A stretch of 64,000 nucleotides of DNA from Saccharothrix sp. S26. GTDB taxonomy: Bacteria; Actinomycetota; Actinomycetes; Mycobacteriales; Pseudonocardiaceae. Location: contig NZ_JAJUWT010000008.1 of assembly GCF_021390395.1 (NCBI RefSeq), positions 186,001 to 250,000 on the forward strand, read 5' to 3'. Below, piece after piece: positions 16,236 to 24,916 of the stretch (position 1 is the stretch's first letter; every line of letters begins with the position of its first letter). Made by a program: the position numbers and the translations under genes. The notes beneath the pieces were generated by a model. The model did no database searches, had not been told where the DNA came from, and worked only from the letters and a program-made list of their open reading frames with translations.

Positions 16236-17443
16236 GCACCAAGGCGAAGCTGTTCCCCTACCCCGAGCAGCGCGCGCTGGAGGACGCCACGTTCGAGCGC
16301 GACATCATCCCGCTGCGCATCCACTCGCTGCTGCTGCCGGTGTGGAAGGTGACCGTGCAGGCCACCGTGGTCGTCGCCGAGGACTACGACCTCATCGACC
16401 GCTACCTGTCCCGGGGCATCGCCGAAGCCGGCCTGTCCACCACACCCGAGCTGGCGGCGTTCTTCTCCCTGGAACCGGCCCTGGTGGACCGGGCGCTGCG
16501 CGCACTGGAGGCGGTCGGGCACCTCGGGACGACCGACGGCCACTGGCGGCTGACCGAGGTCGGCCTGCGCTCCGTGCGCGACGGCCGGCGTTACGAGGTC
16601 ACCAACGAGGACCGCCGCGAGCTGTACTTCGACGGCTTCGCCAGCCGCCCGTTGCCCAAGGTCTGCTACGACCCCCGCAAGGTCACCCTGCTGTCGCCGG
16701 ACGACGTGCCGCCCAACGGCTGGTTCCGCGAGCTGTTCACGCGGTGGAGCTTCGACCTGGCCGCCCTGCCCGCCCTGTCCACCAACCCGGACCGCGCCCG
16801 GTTCAACCTGCCCGAGCGGATCGACAACCCCCGTCCCCTCGGCCCACCGGAACTGGTCTACCTGCCGCTGATCGTGGTGAGCGGCGTGTCACCGGCGGGC
16901 CGGGCGCGGCACCTCGCCTACACCCAGGCGTCGGGCGAGGCCGACCAGGACCTCAGCGCCCTGGTCGAGTCCACACCCGACATCACCGCGAGCCTGCGCA
17001 ACGAACAGCACGCCGCCGAACCGGACCGGGAGGAGAAGCAGGCGACGGAGTGGGCCGACCGCCTCGACCTCACCGACCACCGCCTGGTCCGGCTGCCCAG
17101 CGGCCTGCTGCGCGTCGTGCTGCCGGCCGAGCACTTCGGCGCGGACCGAGCCCTCCCGCTGCACCAGCTCGGCTCCTTCGTCGTGCGCGGCAGCACGTTC
17201 TTCCAGCCGTGGTGCGACGACGTGCGACTGCGCCAACGCGCCCTGCTGAGCCGAACGCGGTCCCTGCTGACCACCCGCGCCCGCATCGACACCACGCGGA
17301 TCCGACCGCGGCTGGAACGCGTCGCCCGCCAACTGGACGCGGGCCGGGCCGACCTCACCACGCTCCGCGCCTTGGCCGAGCGCTCGGGTGACACGGGCCT
17401 CGTGACGCGACTGGACGAGCTCATGACGTCCCAGCGGGCATGA
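16232..17443 (+). CDS. Winged-helix-containing protein of the helicase operon, function unknown
   Basis: 403 residues, not recognised as a known family. Residues 1-45 form a conserved-looking segment (FPYPEQRALEDATFERD), and residues 55-115 are a probable winged helix (helices around ELAAFFSLEPALVDRALRALEAVG, then a wing HWRLTEVG). The C-terminal 90 residues are helical and basic. No PLD motif (HxKx4D) or other nuclease signature was found, so it is not the partner known from Mokosh type I. ATG overlaps the helicase stop by four bases, so it is produced with the helicase. It may be the target-recognition or effector subunit. Confidence 0.75.
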   Translation: MSTKAKLFPYPEQRALEDATFERDIIPLRIHSLLLPVWKVTVQATVVVAEDYDLIDRYLSRGIAEAGLSTTPELAAFFSLEPALVDRALRALEAVGHLGTTDGHWRLTEVGLRSVRDGRRYEVTNEDRRELYFDGFASRPLPKVCYDPRKVTLLSPDDVPPNGWFRELFTRWSFDLAALPALSTNPDRARFNLPERIDNPRPLGPPELVYLPLIVVSGVSPAGRARHLAYTQASGEADQDLSALVESTPDITASLRNEQHAAEPDREEKQATEWADRLDLTDHRLVRLPSGLLRVVLPAEHFGADRALPLHQLGSFVVRGSTFFQPWCDDVRLRQRALLSRTRSLLTTRARIDTTRIRPRLERVARQLDAGRADLTTLRALAERSGDTGLVTRLDELMTSQRA

Positions 17444-17501
17444 CGAGCGGGCAGATCGGCGTGAGAGGCGCTGTTCGGCGCTGGAACACCGGGGCAGGCG
17501 G

Positions 17502-17858
17502 TCAGGGGCGGTGCGTGACGCCTTCGACCAGTTCGACGGTGGCACGCGGGTCGTCGACCTGGAGCACCAAGCGGGCGTAGCGCTCGTCGGCCAGTTCGAT
17601 GACGACGGCTTTGGCGGGGTCGCGCACGTCCCAGAACACGCGGTCGCCGTCGAGGTGGAACGTGCCCGCGGTGATCACACCGGGGAGGTGCGCGCCGGGG
17701 GCGCGAATGCCCTTGGGCTCCTTGATGATCCCGGGGTCCGCGGTGGCGCCCCGGACGTTGGCCAGGGGGATGGTCAGGGTGCTCTTGAGCGCCCAGAGCT
17801 TGTTCAGCCCTTCGATCGTCACGACCAACTCGTCGCCGTCGATGTGGACCTTCGCCAT
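17502..17858 (-). CDS. Small PH-like hypothetical protein
   Basis: 118 residues, no signal peptide. It is predicted all-beta with a GxxKLWALKS strand, IPLANVRGA and a GTFHLDGDRVFWDV hairpin, a pattern seen in bacterial PH-like domains. AAGGAG sits six bases before the ATG. It begins 10 bp after the TetR regulator's stop on the same strand, so it is probably the regulator's target gene. The function is unknown. Confidence 0.75.
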   Translation of the reverse strand: MAKVHIDGDELVVTIEGLNKLWALKSTLTIPLANVRGATADPGIIKEPKGIRAPGAHLPGVITAGTFHLDGDRVFWDVRDPAKAVVIELADERYARLVLQVDDPRATVELVEGVTHRP

Positions 17859-17868
17859 GTCGTGCTCC

Positions 17869-18360
17869 TTATCGTGTGGGGGACGAGCCAGGGCTCGCGC
17901 CCGCCCGGTCCGCTCCGGCTTTGGCGCGCAGACGCACCCCGAGCAACGCCGCAGTGGCCTGCGGAACAGCCGTGAACGTGCCGACCGCCTCGTCGATGAC
18001 GTCCAGCGCCCGGTTCACCTCCACCGCGACCTCGTCATCCACGGGCGCGCGTTCGGCCGCCGCCAACAGCAGGAAGTCGAGCCCCGCTCCGGCGTCCGAC
18101 ACCAAGCGCGTGGCCTCCTCGAAGTCACGGACGCGCCTCAGCGACGCGGCGAGCACACCGATCTCGTGCTCCACGTACCAGCGCAGCGCCGCCAGGTAGA
18201 GCCCGCGTTTGCTGCCGAACGTCTTGTAGAGGCTGTTGCGGTGCACACCCAGGTGAGTGACCAGGTCGTCAACCGACACCCCGTCGTACACCCGTCCCGC
18301 GAACAACCCCGCAGCCGAACGCACCACTTCGGCTTCGTCGAATCCCCTGGGTCGGCCCAT
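17869..18360 (-). CDS. TetR/AcrR family transcriptional regulator
   Basis: 163 residues. The N-terminal helix-turn-helix (about residues 9-50) includes VDDLVTHLGVHRNSLYKTFGSKRGLYLAAL, the standard TetR recognition-helix and Y-x-F-x-S-K-x-x-L signature. The C-terminal ligand domain is not assignable. The start is ATG at 18358-18360; the frame's further extension upstream would begin inside the operator and promoter. A large perfect inverted repeat overlapping its own promoter indicates autorepression. Forms an operon with the small PH-like protein. Confidence 0.9.
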   Translation of the reverse strand: MGRPRGFDEAEVVRSAAGLFAGRVYDGVSVDDLVTHLGVHRNSLYKTFGSKRGLYLAALRWYVEHEIGVLAASLRRVRDFEEATRLVSDAGAGLDFLLLAAAERAPVDDEVAVEVNRALDVIDEAVGTFTAVPQATAALLGVRLRAKAGADRAGASPGSSPTR

Positions 18361-18368
18361 GCGCCAAC

Positions 18369-18417
18369 CGTAGACCGTTGAGGAACGATCAGTCAAGAAC
18401 GATCGTTCCTCAACGGT
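18369..18417 (-). promoter_or_regulatory. TetR autoregulatory promoter-operator
   Basis: A perfect inverted repeat with 17-bp arms (18374-18390 and 18401-18417) and a 10-bp spacer, plus an internal 12-bp palindrome GAACGATCGTTC (18397-18408). On the minus strand -35 TTGACT (18391-18396) and -10 TCTACG (18369-18374) are 16 bp apart, so the operator covers the whole promoter. Transcription should begin at about 18361, giving an essentially leaderless mRNA. Confidence 0.75.
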
Positions 18418-18429
18418 GGCGGCACCGGG

Positions 18430-19377
18430 TCAGGCGCGGGCGTAGCGCTTCGCGATGGCGCGCAGCAGTGGCCTGAGCTCGCCGGGCGACTCGACGGTGA
18501 AGTCCATGTTCAGCATGCCGATGTAGGCGGCGATCGTGTCCAGCGAGTCGGCGCCGGTGACGAGGACCGAGGTGGTGTCGGTGACCGTCTCGACCACGCC
18601 GACGCCCGGGTGGATCCGGTCGAGGACGGCCTGGGCCGGGGCGTCGACCCGCAGGCGTGCGTGCACCTGCCAGCCGCTGAACGCGACCCGGCGCATGGTG
18701 AAGCTCGTGTAGTCGTCGTCGGGCAGCGCGGTGGGCGCGAACCGGCGGTGGGTGCGCATGCGCGGCGTGATCCAGTCCGCCCGGTAGACGTCCCACTCGC
18801 CGCTGGACGGGTCGCGGGCCACGAGGTACCAGCGCCGCTTCCAGGCGAGCAGGCGGTAGGGCTCGACGAGCAGCGAGGTGTCGCGGTAGTCGAAGCGGAA
18901 CCACTCGACGTCGTGGATCGCGGTCGCGATGGTGCGCAGCACGGCGGGGTCGACCTCGGGGTCCGGTGCGTCGGTGTCGGTGTTCTCCGGCGCGTGGTCG
19001 ACGACCGAGGACAGCGCCTCCACCGTCGGCCGCAGGCGTGACGGCAGGACCTGTTCGAGCTTGGCCAGCGCGCGGGCGCTGGAGGTCTCCAGCCCGGCGA
19101 TGCCGCGGCCGGCGCGCAACCCGATCGCCACGGCCACCGCCTCCTCGTCGTCCAGGAGCAGCGGGGGCAGCTTGCCGCCCGCTCCGAGCCGGTAGCCGCC
19201 CGCCGCGCCGCGGGTGGCCTCGACGGGGTAGTCGAGCACGCGGAGGCGTTCCACGTCGTTGCGGATGGTGCGGGTCGTGACGCACAACCGGTCGGCGAGC
19301 TCGGCGCCGCTCCACGACGGGCGCGACTGCAACAGCCCGAGGAGCGCGAGGAGCCGTGCCGATGTGTCCGCGGTCAC
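18430..19377 (-). CDS. HTH/WYL-domain transcriptional regulator (YafY-like)
   Basis: 315 residues. N-terminal winged helix (residues 1-60; LADRLCVTTRTIRNDVERLRVLDYPV), a middle WYL domain with RWYLVARDPSSGEWDVYRADWI near residue 175, and a C-terminal WCX-type extension. WYL domains sense small ligands, including nucleic-acid fragments. GTG at 19377 has GGAGG eight bases upstream. A TATAGGAA inverted repeat lies between this gene and the divergent epoxide hydrolase gene, so the regulator probably controls both. Confidence 0.9.
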   Translation of the reverse strand: MTADTSARLLALLGLLQSRPSWSGAELADRLCVTTRTIRNDVERLRVLDYPVEATRGAAGGYRLGAGGKLPPLLLDDEEAVAVAIGLRAGRGIAGLETSSARALAKLEQVLPSRLRPTVEALSSVVDHAPENTDTDAPDPEVDPAVLRTIATAIHDVEWFRFDYRDTSLLVEPYRLLAWKRRWYLVARDPSSGEWDVYRADWITPRMRTHRRFAPTALPDDDYTSFTMRRVAFSGWQVHARLRVDAPAQAVLDRIHPGVGVVETVTDTTSVLVTGADSLDTIAAYIGMLNMDFTVESPGELRPLLRAIAKRYARA

Positions 19378-19394
19378 CGCGAGCACCTCCACCT

Positions 19395-19417
19395 TATAGG
19401 AACGGAACCTTCCTATA
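19395..19417. promoter_or_regulatory. Probable WYL-regulator operator
   Basis: TATAGGAA (19395-19402) and TTCCTATA (19410-19417), perfect 8-bp arms with a 7-bp spacer, midway in the 60-bp divergent intergenic region. A -10-like TAACGT (19425-19430) lies seven bases before the epoxide hydrolase ATG. Confidence 0.6.
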
Positions 19418-19437
19418 TGCACCCTAACGTCTGTGCC

Positions 19438-20588
19438 ATGACGAACACGGAGATCCGCCCCTTCCGCATCGAGGTCACGCAGGCCGAGCTGGACGACCTG
19501 ACCGGCCGCCTCGACCGCACCCGCCTGCCGCGGCCGGCGCCGGGCGACACCTGGGAGCACGGCACCCCCAACCACTACCTGCGTGAGGCCGTGGCGGCGT
19601 GGCGCGTGTTCGACTGGCGCGCCGCCGAGGAGCGCATCAACGCCCACGCGCACTTCATCACCGAGATCGACCACCAGCCGATCCACTTCATCCACGTCGA
19701 GTCGCCGCACGAGGGCGCGACGCCGCTCCTGCTCGCCCACACCTACCCCGGCTCGTCGGTCGACTACCTCGACCTGATCGACAGGCTCACCGACCCCGTC
19801 GCCCACGGCGGGCGCGCGGAGGACGCGTTCCACGTCGTCGTGCCGGACGCACCCGGCTTCGGCTTCTCCAACCCGGTCACCGAGTCCGGCTGGACCACCG
19901 CCCGCGTGGCTCGTGCCTACGACACCCTGATGCGCAGGCTCGGTTACCAGCGCTACGGCGTGCACGGCTCCGACCACGGCGCGATGGTCGCCCGCGAACT
20001 CGGCATCCTCGCCCCGGAGGGCTTCCTGGGGTTGCACGTGCTGCAGCTGTTCTCCTTCCCGTCGGGCGACCCCGCGGAGTTCGAGCGACTCGAACCGCGG
20101 GACTACGCCGGTCTGGAGCACATGCGGTGGTTCCAGAAGGTCGGCGGCTACAACACCATGAACGCCAGCAGGCCGCAGACGGTCGCCGCCGGGCTCAGCG
20201 ACTCGCCGATCGGGATGCTCGCCTACAGCGAGCTGTTCAACTCCTTCGGCAACGGCACGTCCCTGGTGCCGCTGGAGACCATCCTCACCGAGGTGTCCGT
20301 CAACTGGTTCGCCAACGCCGCCGCGGGCATGGCCCGCTCCTACTTCGACAACGCGGCCGTCCCCGCCGACGAGCCGTCCCCGCCGACGAGCCGTCCCCGG
20401 TGAACGCCGCCCCGACCGGCGTGGCCGTGTTCGCCGACGACTTCCAGACCATCAAGGTGTTCGCGGAACGGGACAACTCCGCCATCGTGCACTGGAGCCG
20501 TTTCGAGAAGGGCGGCCACTTCGCCGCGCTGGAGATCCCGGAGCTCCTGGTCGACGACATCCGGACGTTCTTCGCCGCACTGCGGTGA
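19438..20588 (+). pseudogene. Epoxide hydrolase gene split by a 17-bp tandem duplication
   Basis: Alpha/beta-hydrolase of the epoxide hydrolase family with its N-terminal lid domain, oxyanion motif HTYP (101-104) and nucleophile Asp179 in HGSDHG. The frame is shifted at about 20382 by a direct duplication of GCCGACGAGCCGTCCCC, and translation stops at 20403 after 321 residues from the ATG at 19438. The lost 3' part (frame to 20588) encodes about 60 residues, including the catalytic His (KGGHFAALE). Removing one 17-bp copy restores exactly 378 codons, the normal family length. As read, the product would lack its catalytic His. The change is either recent inactivation, reversible slippage, or an assembly error. 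Confidence 0.85.
20357..20398. repeat. 17-bp tandem repeat (about 2.5 copies) causing the frameshift
   Basis: CCGTCCCC (20357-20364) followed by two full copies of GCCGACGAGCCGTCCCC (20365-20381, 20382-20398). Since 17 is not a multiple of 3, gain or loss of a unit switches the downstream reading frame. Confidence 0.9.
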
Positions 20589-20668
20589 CCCGGCCGGGAG
20601 GCAGCGTTTGACGCGTCACCGGAATGGGGATCCGTGTGCGCGCGGACCGAGTGCGGGGGGAGGCGCCG

Positions 20669-21307
20669 GTGGACGAGAGGGTTCGTCGAGCGCGTGACCA
20701 GGTGGTCAACATGGTGGCGCTGCGCCCGGTGGCCACCTCGACCGGCCGCGGGCAACCGCCGCGCGAACTCCTCCGGCGCGACCTGGGCCTGTCAGTGGCC
20801 TCGGGCGTGCTGGACCTCCTGGCCGCGGCGGCGGTGGTCGCCGCGGGCCCGGACGCGTGGTTCACCAGCGCCGCCGGCATCGGGTTGGGCATGGCCGGCG
20901 CGAACGCGATCATCGAGGCATTCCGGGAGTCGCGCCGGCGCACGGGCGAGGTCGCACGCATCCGCGAGCACGGCGCGGACGAGGTCGACACCCTGACGGC
21001 CCTGCGCGCCGACGTCCCCACACCCCTGTGGGCCAAGGTGATCCGGGTGTTCTACGAACTGCTCCTGCTCACCTCGGTCACGGTGGTCTTGGTCGGGTCG
21101 GAAGGACCGTTCGCCCGGGTGACCGTGGCAGCCGCCCTGACCTGCCACCTCATCGCCGCCGTGCCGGCTTGCCGGTACGCCCGCCGCCGGAACCGGTGGA
21201 GGTCGGAGTTCCTGCGCGGGGACGGCGTCACCCTGCCCCCTCTGCCGGAGGGCTGGCGCGTCCTCGTGCCCCGTCGACCGGACGAGCCCGACCGCCACTT
21301 GAGCTGA
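20669..21307 (+). CDS. Hypothetical membrane protein
   Basis: 212 residues with about four hydrophobic segments in two hairpins (around residues 37-55 and 58-75, then 125-145 and 150-170) separated by a charged helical region rich in Arg/Glu. There is no recognisable family motif. Start: GTG at 20669 with GGAGG at 20659-20663; longer in-frame starts lack a ribosome site. Follows the epoxide hydrolase remnant on the same strand but is probably independent. Confidence 0.65.
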   Translation: MDERVRRARDQVVNMVALRPVATSTGRGQPPRELLRRDLGLSVASGVLDLLAAAAVVAAGPDAWFTSAAGIGLGMAGANAIIEAFRESRRRTGEVARIREHGADEVDTLTALRADVPTPLWAKVIRVFYELLLLTSVTVVLVGSEGPFARVTVAAALTCHLIAAVPACRYARRRNRWRSEFLRGDGVTLPPLPEGWRVLVPRRPDEPDRHLS

Positions 21308-21322
21308 TCACCAGGTGATCCG

Positions 21323-22021
21323 TCAGGGGGCCACGAGCACGTCGACCAGCGCCTGCCCCACCGTGTGCACGGTGGGAGATGCCGACCGGTCGTCCCTGCG
21401 GGTGTGCTCGACGCTGGTCAACCGCATCAGCTTCTGGCCCTCGGCGAAGAACGCCGCGCAGTCCCAGACGATGTCGCCGGACAGGTGCTCCTCGACCGTC
21501 TCGGTGTAGTCGATCGCGCCCCGTCGCACGCAGTAGCCGTAACGGTCGTCGATCATCGGCCTCGTCGAAGGCAGGGGGTGGTCACGGTAGACCTGCCGGT
21601 TCAGCCACGTCGGGTCTTCCTGGTTCGGGTGGCACTTGCTGACCGCGCGGGCCTGCTTGACCGCGTCCCGGGCGGTGATCCCGTCGTAGACCGCGCTGTA
21701 GAGGCTGTACGGGACCGTCGTCCCGTCCGGGCCGGTCCACTGCCACCGCTGGGTCCGGCCCGCCGTTGCCGGGGTCGCCGCCGCCACCTCCGGCACGGCC
21801 GCCGGATCCGGGCACGACACCAGCGGCTGCACCCCGACCTCCGGCCCGCCCGTCGGCACCAGACCCGCCGCCGCCGTGACCTGATCCGGCAGCACCAGCT
21901 TCTCCACCGTCGCCGCCGCGACCGCCGCCTTGTCCTCCACCGGTGCCGGCGCCGGACCTGCCTGCGCCGAACATCCCGCCACCAGCACGACGGCACACGC
22001 CACCGTCATCACGCCACGCAC
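21323..22021 (-). CDS. Secreted lipoprotein, hypothetical
   Basis: 232 residues. A short signal peptide ends in the lipobox VAGC with the lipidated Cys at residue 17, so the protein should be anchored outside the membrane. The mature part has six Cys in spaced pairs and a WQWTGPDG strand, but no known domain. GTG at 22021 is preferred because GGGGGG lies six bases upstream; an ATG four codons later is possible. The upstream open frame is only a GC-rich extension. Function unknown. Confidence 0.75.
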   Translation of the reverse strand: MRGVMTVACAVVLVAGCSAQAGPAPAPVEDKAAVAAATVEKLVLPDQVTAAAGLVPTGGPEVGVQPLVSCPDPAAVPEVAAATPATAGRTQRWQWTGPDGTTVPYSLYSAVYDGITARDAVKQARAVSKCHPNQEDPTWLNRQVYRDHPLPSTRPMIDDRYGYCVRRGAIDYTETVEEHLSGDIVWDCAAFFAEGQKLMRLTSVEHTRRDDRSASPTVHTVGQALVDVLVAP

Positions 22022-22215
22022 GACAACCCCCCACTGCCACAACGAATCCGATCCCGGACTGTACGCAGCCGGCACTCCGGCACCGCGCCGCCCCCCGGAG
22101 ATCCCCGCACGAACTCTTTGCCGCACCGGAAAACGAGAAGGCGAGTCCACCGACATCGGTGACCGCCCACCCGAAGGCGGGGATGTCGATCTACCTGGCT
22201 GGTAGGGTCGTACGC

Positions 22216-23175
22216 GTGGATCTGGACGGCATGGCTGCCCGGCTCGGGGTGCCCGTCGAGGACGTCGAGCGTGTGCACCGGCTCGCGGGCGACCTGCCGT
22301 CGGCTCCGCTACCCGCCAAGGCCCACGCGCCCGTGCTCCTCGCACGGCTCGCCGTGCGGCCCGACGACGCCGCCGAGATCATGGCCGGCTGGCCCGATCC
22401 CGGATCCGCGTCGTGGACCCCGGAACTGCGTTGGCTGCTGGACCGCTCCATCGCCTTGGTCCGCGCTGACCTCGGGGGCCACGGCTGGCTGGCACCCGGT
22501 CCGGAGCTGCCGCGCGACCGGGGGTTGGCCTGGCGGCACCTGTACGTGTACGCCTACCTGGCCCTGGTCGAGGTCGTCCTGGGGTATCACCGGGAGCACG
22601 GCATCGCCGAGGCGGTGTCGTACGCGACCCTGGCGGACCTGGGTCGCAACCTCGCGGTCGACCGGAGGATGCGCGGCGAGGGCTGGCCGGTCATGCAGAG
22701 CTGGCTCACCCTGCACGCGCGCGGCGGCGTCTACGAACTGGGCCGGTTGCAGTACCAGCGCGGCGACACCACCCTCGGCCTGCACGTCCCCGAATCGGGG
22801 CCGCTGACCCCGCGGGCGGTCGAGGCGTCACTGGACGAGGCTCGCGCGTTCTTCCCGCGCCACTTCCCCGACGAGCGCTACACGACGTTCTCCTGCGGCT
22901 CGTGGCTGCTGGACCCCCAACTGCTGGACTACCTGCCCGAGGACTCCAACATCGTCCGGTTCCAGCAGAGGTTCGAGCTGGAACCCTACGAGCAGCCCGA
23001 AGGGATCGACGCCGACGTCGAGGTGCTGCGGTTCGTGTTCCGCACCCTGACCACACCGCTGGACCAACTGCCGCGCCGCACCGCGCTGCAGCGCGCGGCC
23101 GTCGACCACCTGAAGGCCGGCCGCCACTGGCAGTGGCGCCGCGGCCACTTCCCGATCCAGCCGGTGCGACACTGA
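22216..23175 (+). CDS. Acyltransferase domain-containing protein (GNAT-like, DUF5596 type)
   Basis: 319 residues, cytoplasmic. The segment LAWRHLYVYAYLALVEVVLGYHREHGI and the later CGSWLLDPQLLDYLPEDSNIVRFQ match the actinobacterial acyltransferase family that has an N-terminal helical domain and a C-terminal GNAT-like domain. The substrate is unknown. The GTG at 22216 has a -10-like TAGGGT seven bases upstream (22203-22208), suggesting a leaderless mRNA. A longer form from the ATG at 22183 would start before that promoter. Confidence 0.75.
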   Translation: MDLDGMAARLGVPVEDVERVHRLAGDLPSAPLPAKAHAPVLLARLAVRPDDAAEIMAGWPDPGSASWTPELRWLLDRSIALVRADLGGHGWLAPGPELPRDRGLAWRHLYVYAYLALVEVVLGYHREHGIAEAVSYATLADLGRNLAVDRRMRGEGWPVMQSWLTLHARGGVYELGRLQYQRGDTTLGLHVPESGPLTPRAVEASLDEARAFFPRHFPDERYTTFSCGSWLLDPQLLDYLPEDSNIVRFQQRFELEPYEQPEGIDADVEVLRFVFRTLTTPLDQLPRRTALQRAAVDHLKAGRHWQWRRGHFPIQPVRH

Positions 23176-23387
23176 CCGTTCGCGCTGTGAGACCAGGGGG
23201 TCACACCGGTTGCGGCCTTCACGGCAGCCGGGGCGGCTGGTCTTCGGCCGGCAGCCCCAGCCACGCACAACGGCGAGCTGACTGCGCTGGGGACGACCGC
23301 TCCGCGCCGACGCTCCACCAGGCCGTCGACGCGGTCATCCGGCAAATTCGCTACCCGGTGGCCGGAGCGGCGTGATACACCACCGAG

Positions 23388-24161
23388 GTGCAAGACATCT
23401 TGACGTTCCCCGAGGTCCTGCGGCTGATCGAAGACCGCTCAGCCGCGTTCCGCGCCGCGATCGCGTCCGCCCCCGACCTCGACGTCCAGGTCCCGACCTG
23501 CCCGGACTGGACGCTGCGCGAACTGGCGCAGCACCTCGGCGACGGCCGCCGCCGCCAGGCCGCCATCGTCGCGGCGGGCCCGGGTGCCGAGCCCCCGGCG
23601 AAGACGGACCCGAAGGGCGCCCCGACCGCGCCCCGCGACCGCGAAGCCCTCGACGCCTGGCTCGCCGAGTCGACCCGACTCATGCTCGACGCGTTGCGCG
23701 AAGCCGGCCCGGACCGCGGCTGCTGGACCTGGTGGGGCCGCTCGCAGGCCCCGCAGACCAGCGGAGCCGTGGCCCGGCACCAGGTCCAGGAGATCGCCGT
23801 CCACACCTACGACGCCCAGCTCACCCGCGGTTCCGCACAGCCGTTGCCGACGGACGTCGCGGTCGAGGGCGTCGACGAGTTCCTGACGACCGTCTCGGCG
23901 ACCACCGTCCCCTGGCCGTTCAAGCCGGCGACCATCGACCTGCACGCGACCGAGGGCCGATCCTGGCGCCTGACCCTCGACGCCGACGGCGTCCGTTGCG
24001 ACGACCTCGCCGCCGACGCGCACCCGGGCGACATGGCGATGCGGGGCGCGGCGAGCGACCTGGTCCTCTACTTCTACGACCGCATCCCGCTCGACAGCCT
24101 GGAGATCACCGGCGACACCGAGCCGATGGAGCAGCTCGCAGACTGGGACCCGAACGCGTAA
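23388..24161 (+). CDS. Maleylpyruvate isomerase family mycothiol-dependent enzyme
   Basis: 257 residues. N-terminal DinB/MDMPI four-helix bundle with VPTCPDWTLRELAQHLG (about residues 33-50) and a metal-ligand His in TYDAQLT-type helix; C-terminal MDMPI domain. Family members use mycothiol, the actinobacterial thiol, or are uncharacterised relatives of maleylpyruvate isomerase. GTG start, with TGATACA about eight bases upstream and no ribosome site; probably leaderless. Confidence 0.85.
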   Translation: MQDILTFPEVLRLIEDRSAAFRAAIASAPDLDVQVPTCPDWTLRELAQHLGDGRRRQAAIVAAGPGAEPPAKTDPKGAPTAPRDREALDAWLAESTRLMLDALREAGPDRGCWTWWGRSQAPQTSGAVARHQVQEIAVHTYDAQLTRGSAQPLPTDVAVEGVDEFLTTVSATTVPWPFKPATIDLHATEGRSWRLTLDADGVRCDDLAADAHPGDMAMRGAASDLVLYFYDRIPLDSLEITGDTEPMEQLADWDPNA

Positions 24162-24593
24162 CACGCACCTGAGCGCATCCATCGGTCGTGCCCGCGCTGA
24201 TCATGAGGGCAGCACGCCCACAACCAGGCCGACTTCCCCGGCGGGGCTCCGCCGCGCGGCCGGCAAGTCCCTCGACCGCGTCAGGCGGGCGTGCGGCCGG
24301 CGTCGGCCGGCCCATCCTCGACACAGCCGCGGCTGACGCGCGTGCGCTCGGTCGTCGAACCAGCCGTCGCCGTGACTCCCTCGTCCAGCACCGCCGCTGC
24401 GGCCAGTGCCCGGACGGCCGAGAAGCACGAGCCACCCGCTGACGCGAACGGAGATCAGGTAGCGCAGTCGTAACGCCACACCTCACGATCACGCCCCCTA
24501 TCGGCCGAGGGTGCGGGATCGCTGCGGCTCAGCCTCTCAGTGCAGAGTTCTGGTACGCCACGGGGCAGTGGTGTGCGGTGCCGGACAAAGGTA
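24162..24593. other. Long intergenic region
   Basis: About 430 bp between a plus-strand and a minus-strand gene. Several short open frames exist on both strands, but their composition is like shadows of GC-rich DNA and no family could be recognised. No hairpin or RNA gene seen until the terminator at 24594. Confidence 0.5.
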
Positions 24594-24622
24594 GGGCCCG
24601 CCGGTGGATGACCGGCGGGCCC
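24594..24622 (-). terminator. Hairpin terminator after the GlsB-like gene
   Basis: Perfect 12-bp stem GGGCCCGCCGGT / ACCGGCGGGCCC with a 5-nt loop (24606-24610), 21 bp beyond the stop codon of the minus-strand GlsB-like gene. No T-tract, as is normal in actinomycetes. Confidence 0.75.
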
Positions 24623-24643
24623 GAGTGGTTCGGTGGTGCGGCG

Positions 24644-24916
24644 TCAGCTGTGGGCGCGGTGGCTCCGCTTGGTGACGACGTGGTAGATGCCGAGCACGAT
24701 CAGCGAGCCGAGGATGGCCAGCAGCCAGGTGCTCAGGTCGAAGAAGCTGCCGATGTCGGAGCCGAAGACGGCGCGGCCGATGAAGCCGCCGATGATGGCG
24801 CCGACGATGCCGAGCAGCATGGTGATGATGATGCCGCCCGGGTCCTTGCCGGGCATGATGGCCTTCGCGATGGCGCCGGCGATGAGACCCAGAACGATCC
24901 AACCCAGGATGCCCAC
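24644..24916 (-). CDS. GlsB/YeaQ/YmgE family stress-response membrane protein
   Basis: 90 residues, three hydrophobic segments with the family's Gly-rich pattern (WIVLGLIAGAIAKAIMPGKDPGG and GAIIGGFIGRAVFG). Such proteins belong to the transglycosylase-associated family and are often induced by envelope or general stress; the precise function is unknown. GTG at 24916 is preceded by AAGGAAG. Confidence 0.92.
   Translation of the reverse strand: MGILGWIVLGLIAGAIAKAIMPGKDPGGIIITMLLGIVGAIIGGFIGRAVFGSDIGSFFDLSTWLLAILGSLIVLGIYHVVTKRSHRAHS

Noticed and set aside
16232..17443. Third operon protein as a PLD nuclease (Mokosh MkoB)
   Set aside because: No HxKx4D motif could be found in the sequence.
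24106..24492. Overlapping minus-strand frames in the long gap after the mycothiol-dependent enzyme
   Set aside because: Composition typical of noncoding GC-rich DNA; no homologous motif seen.
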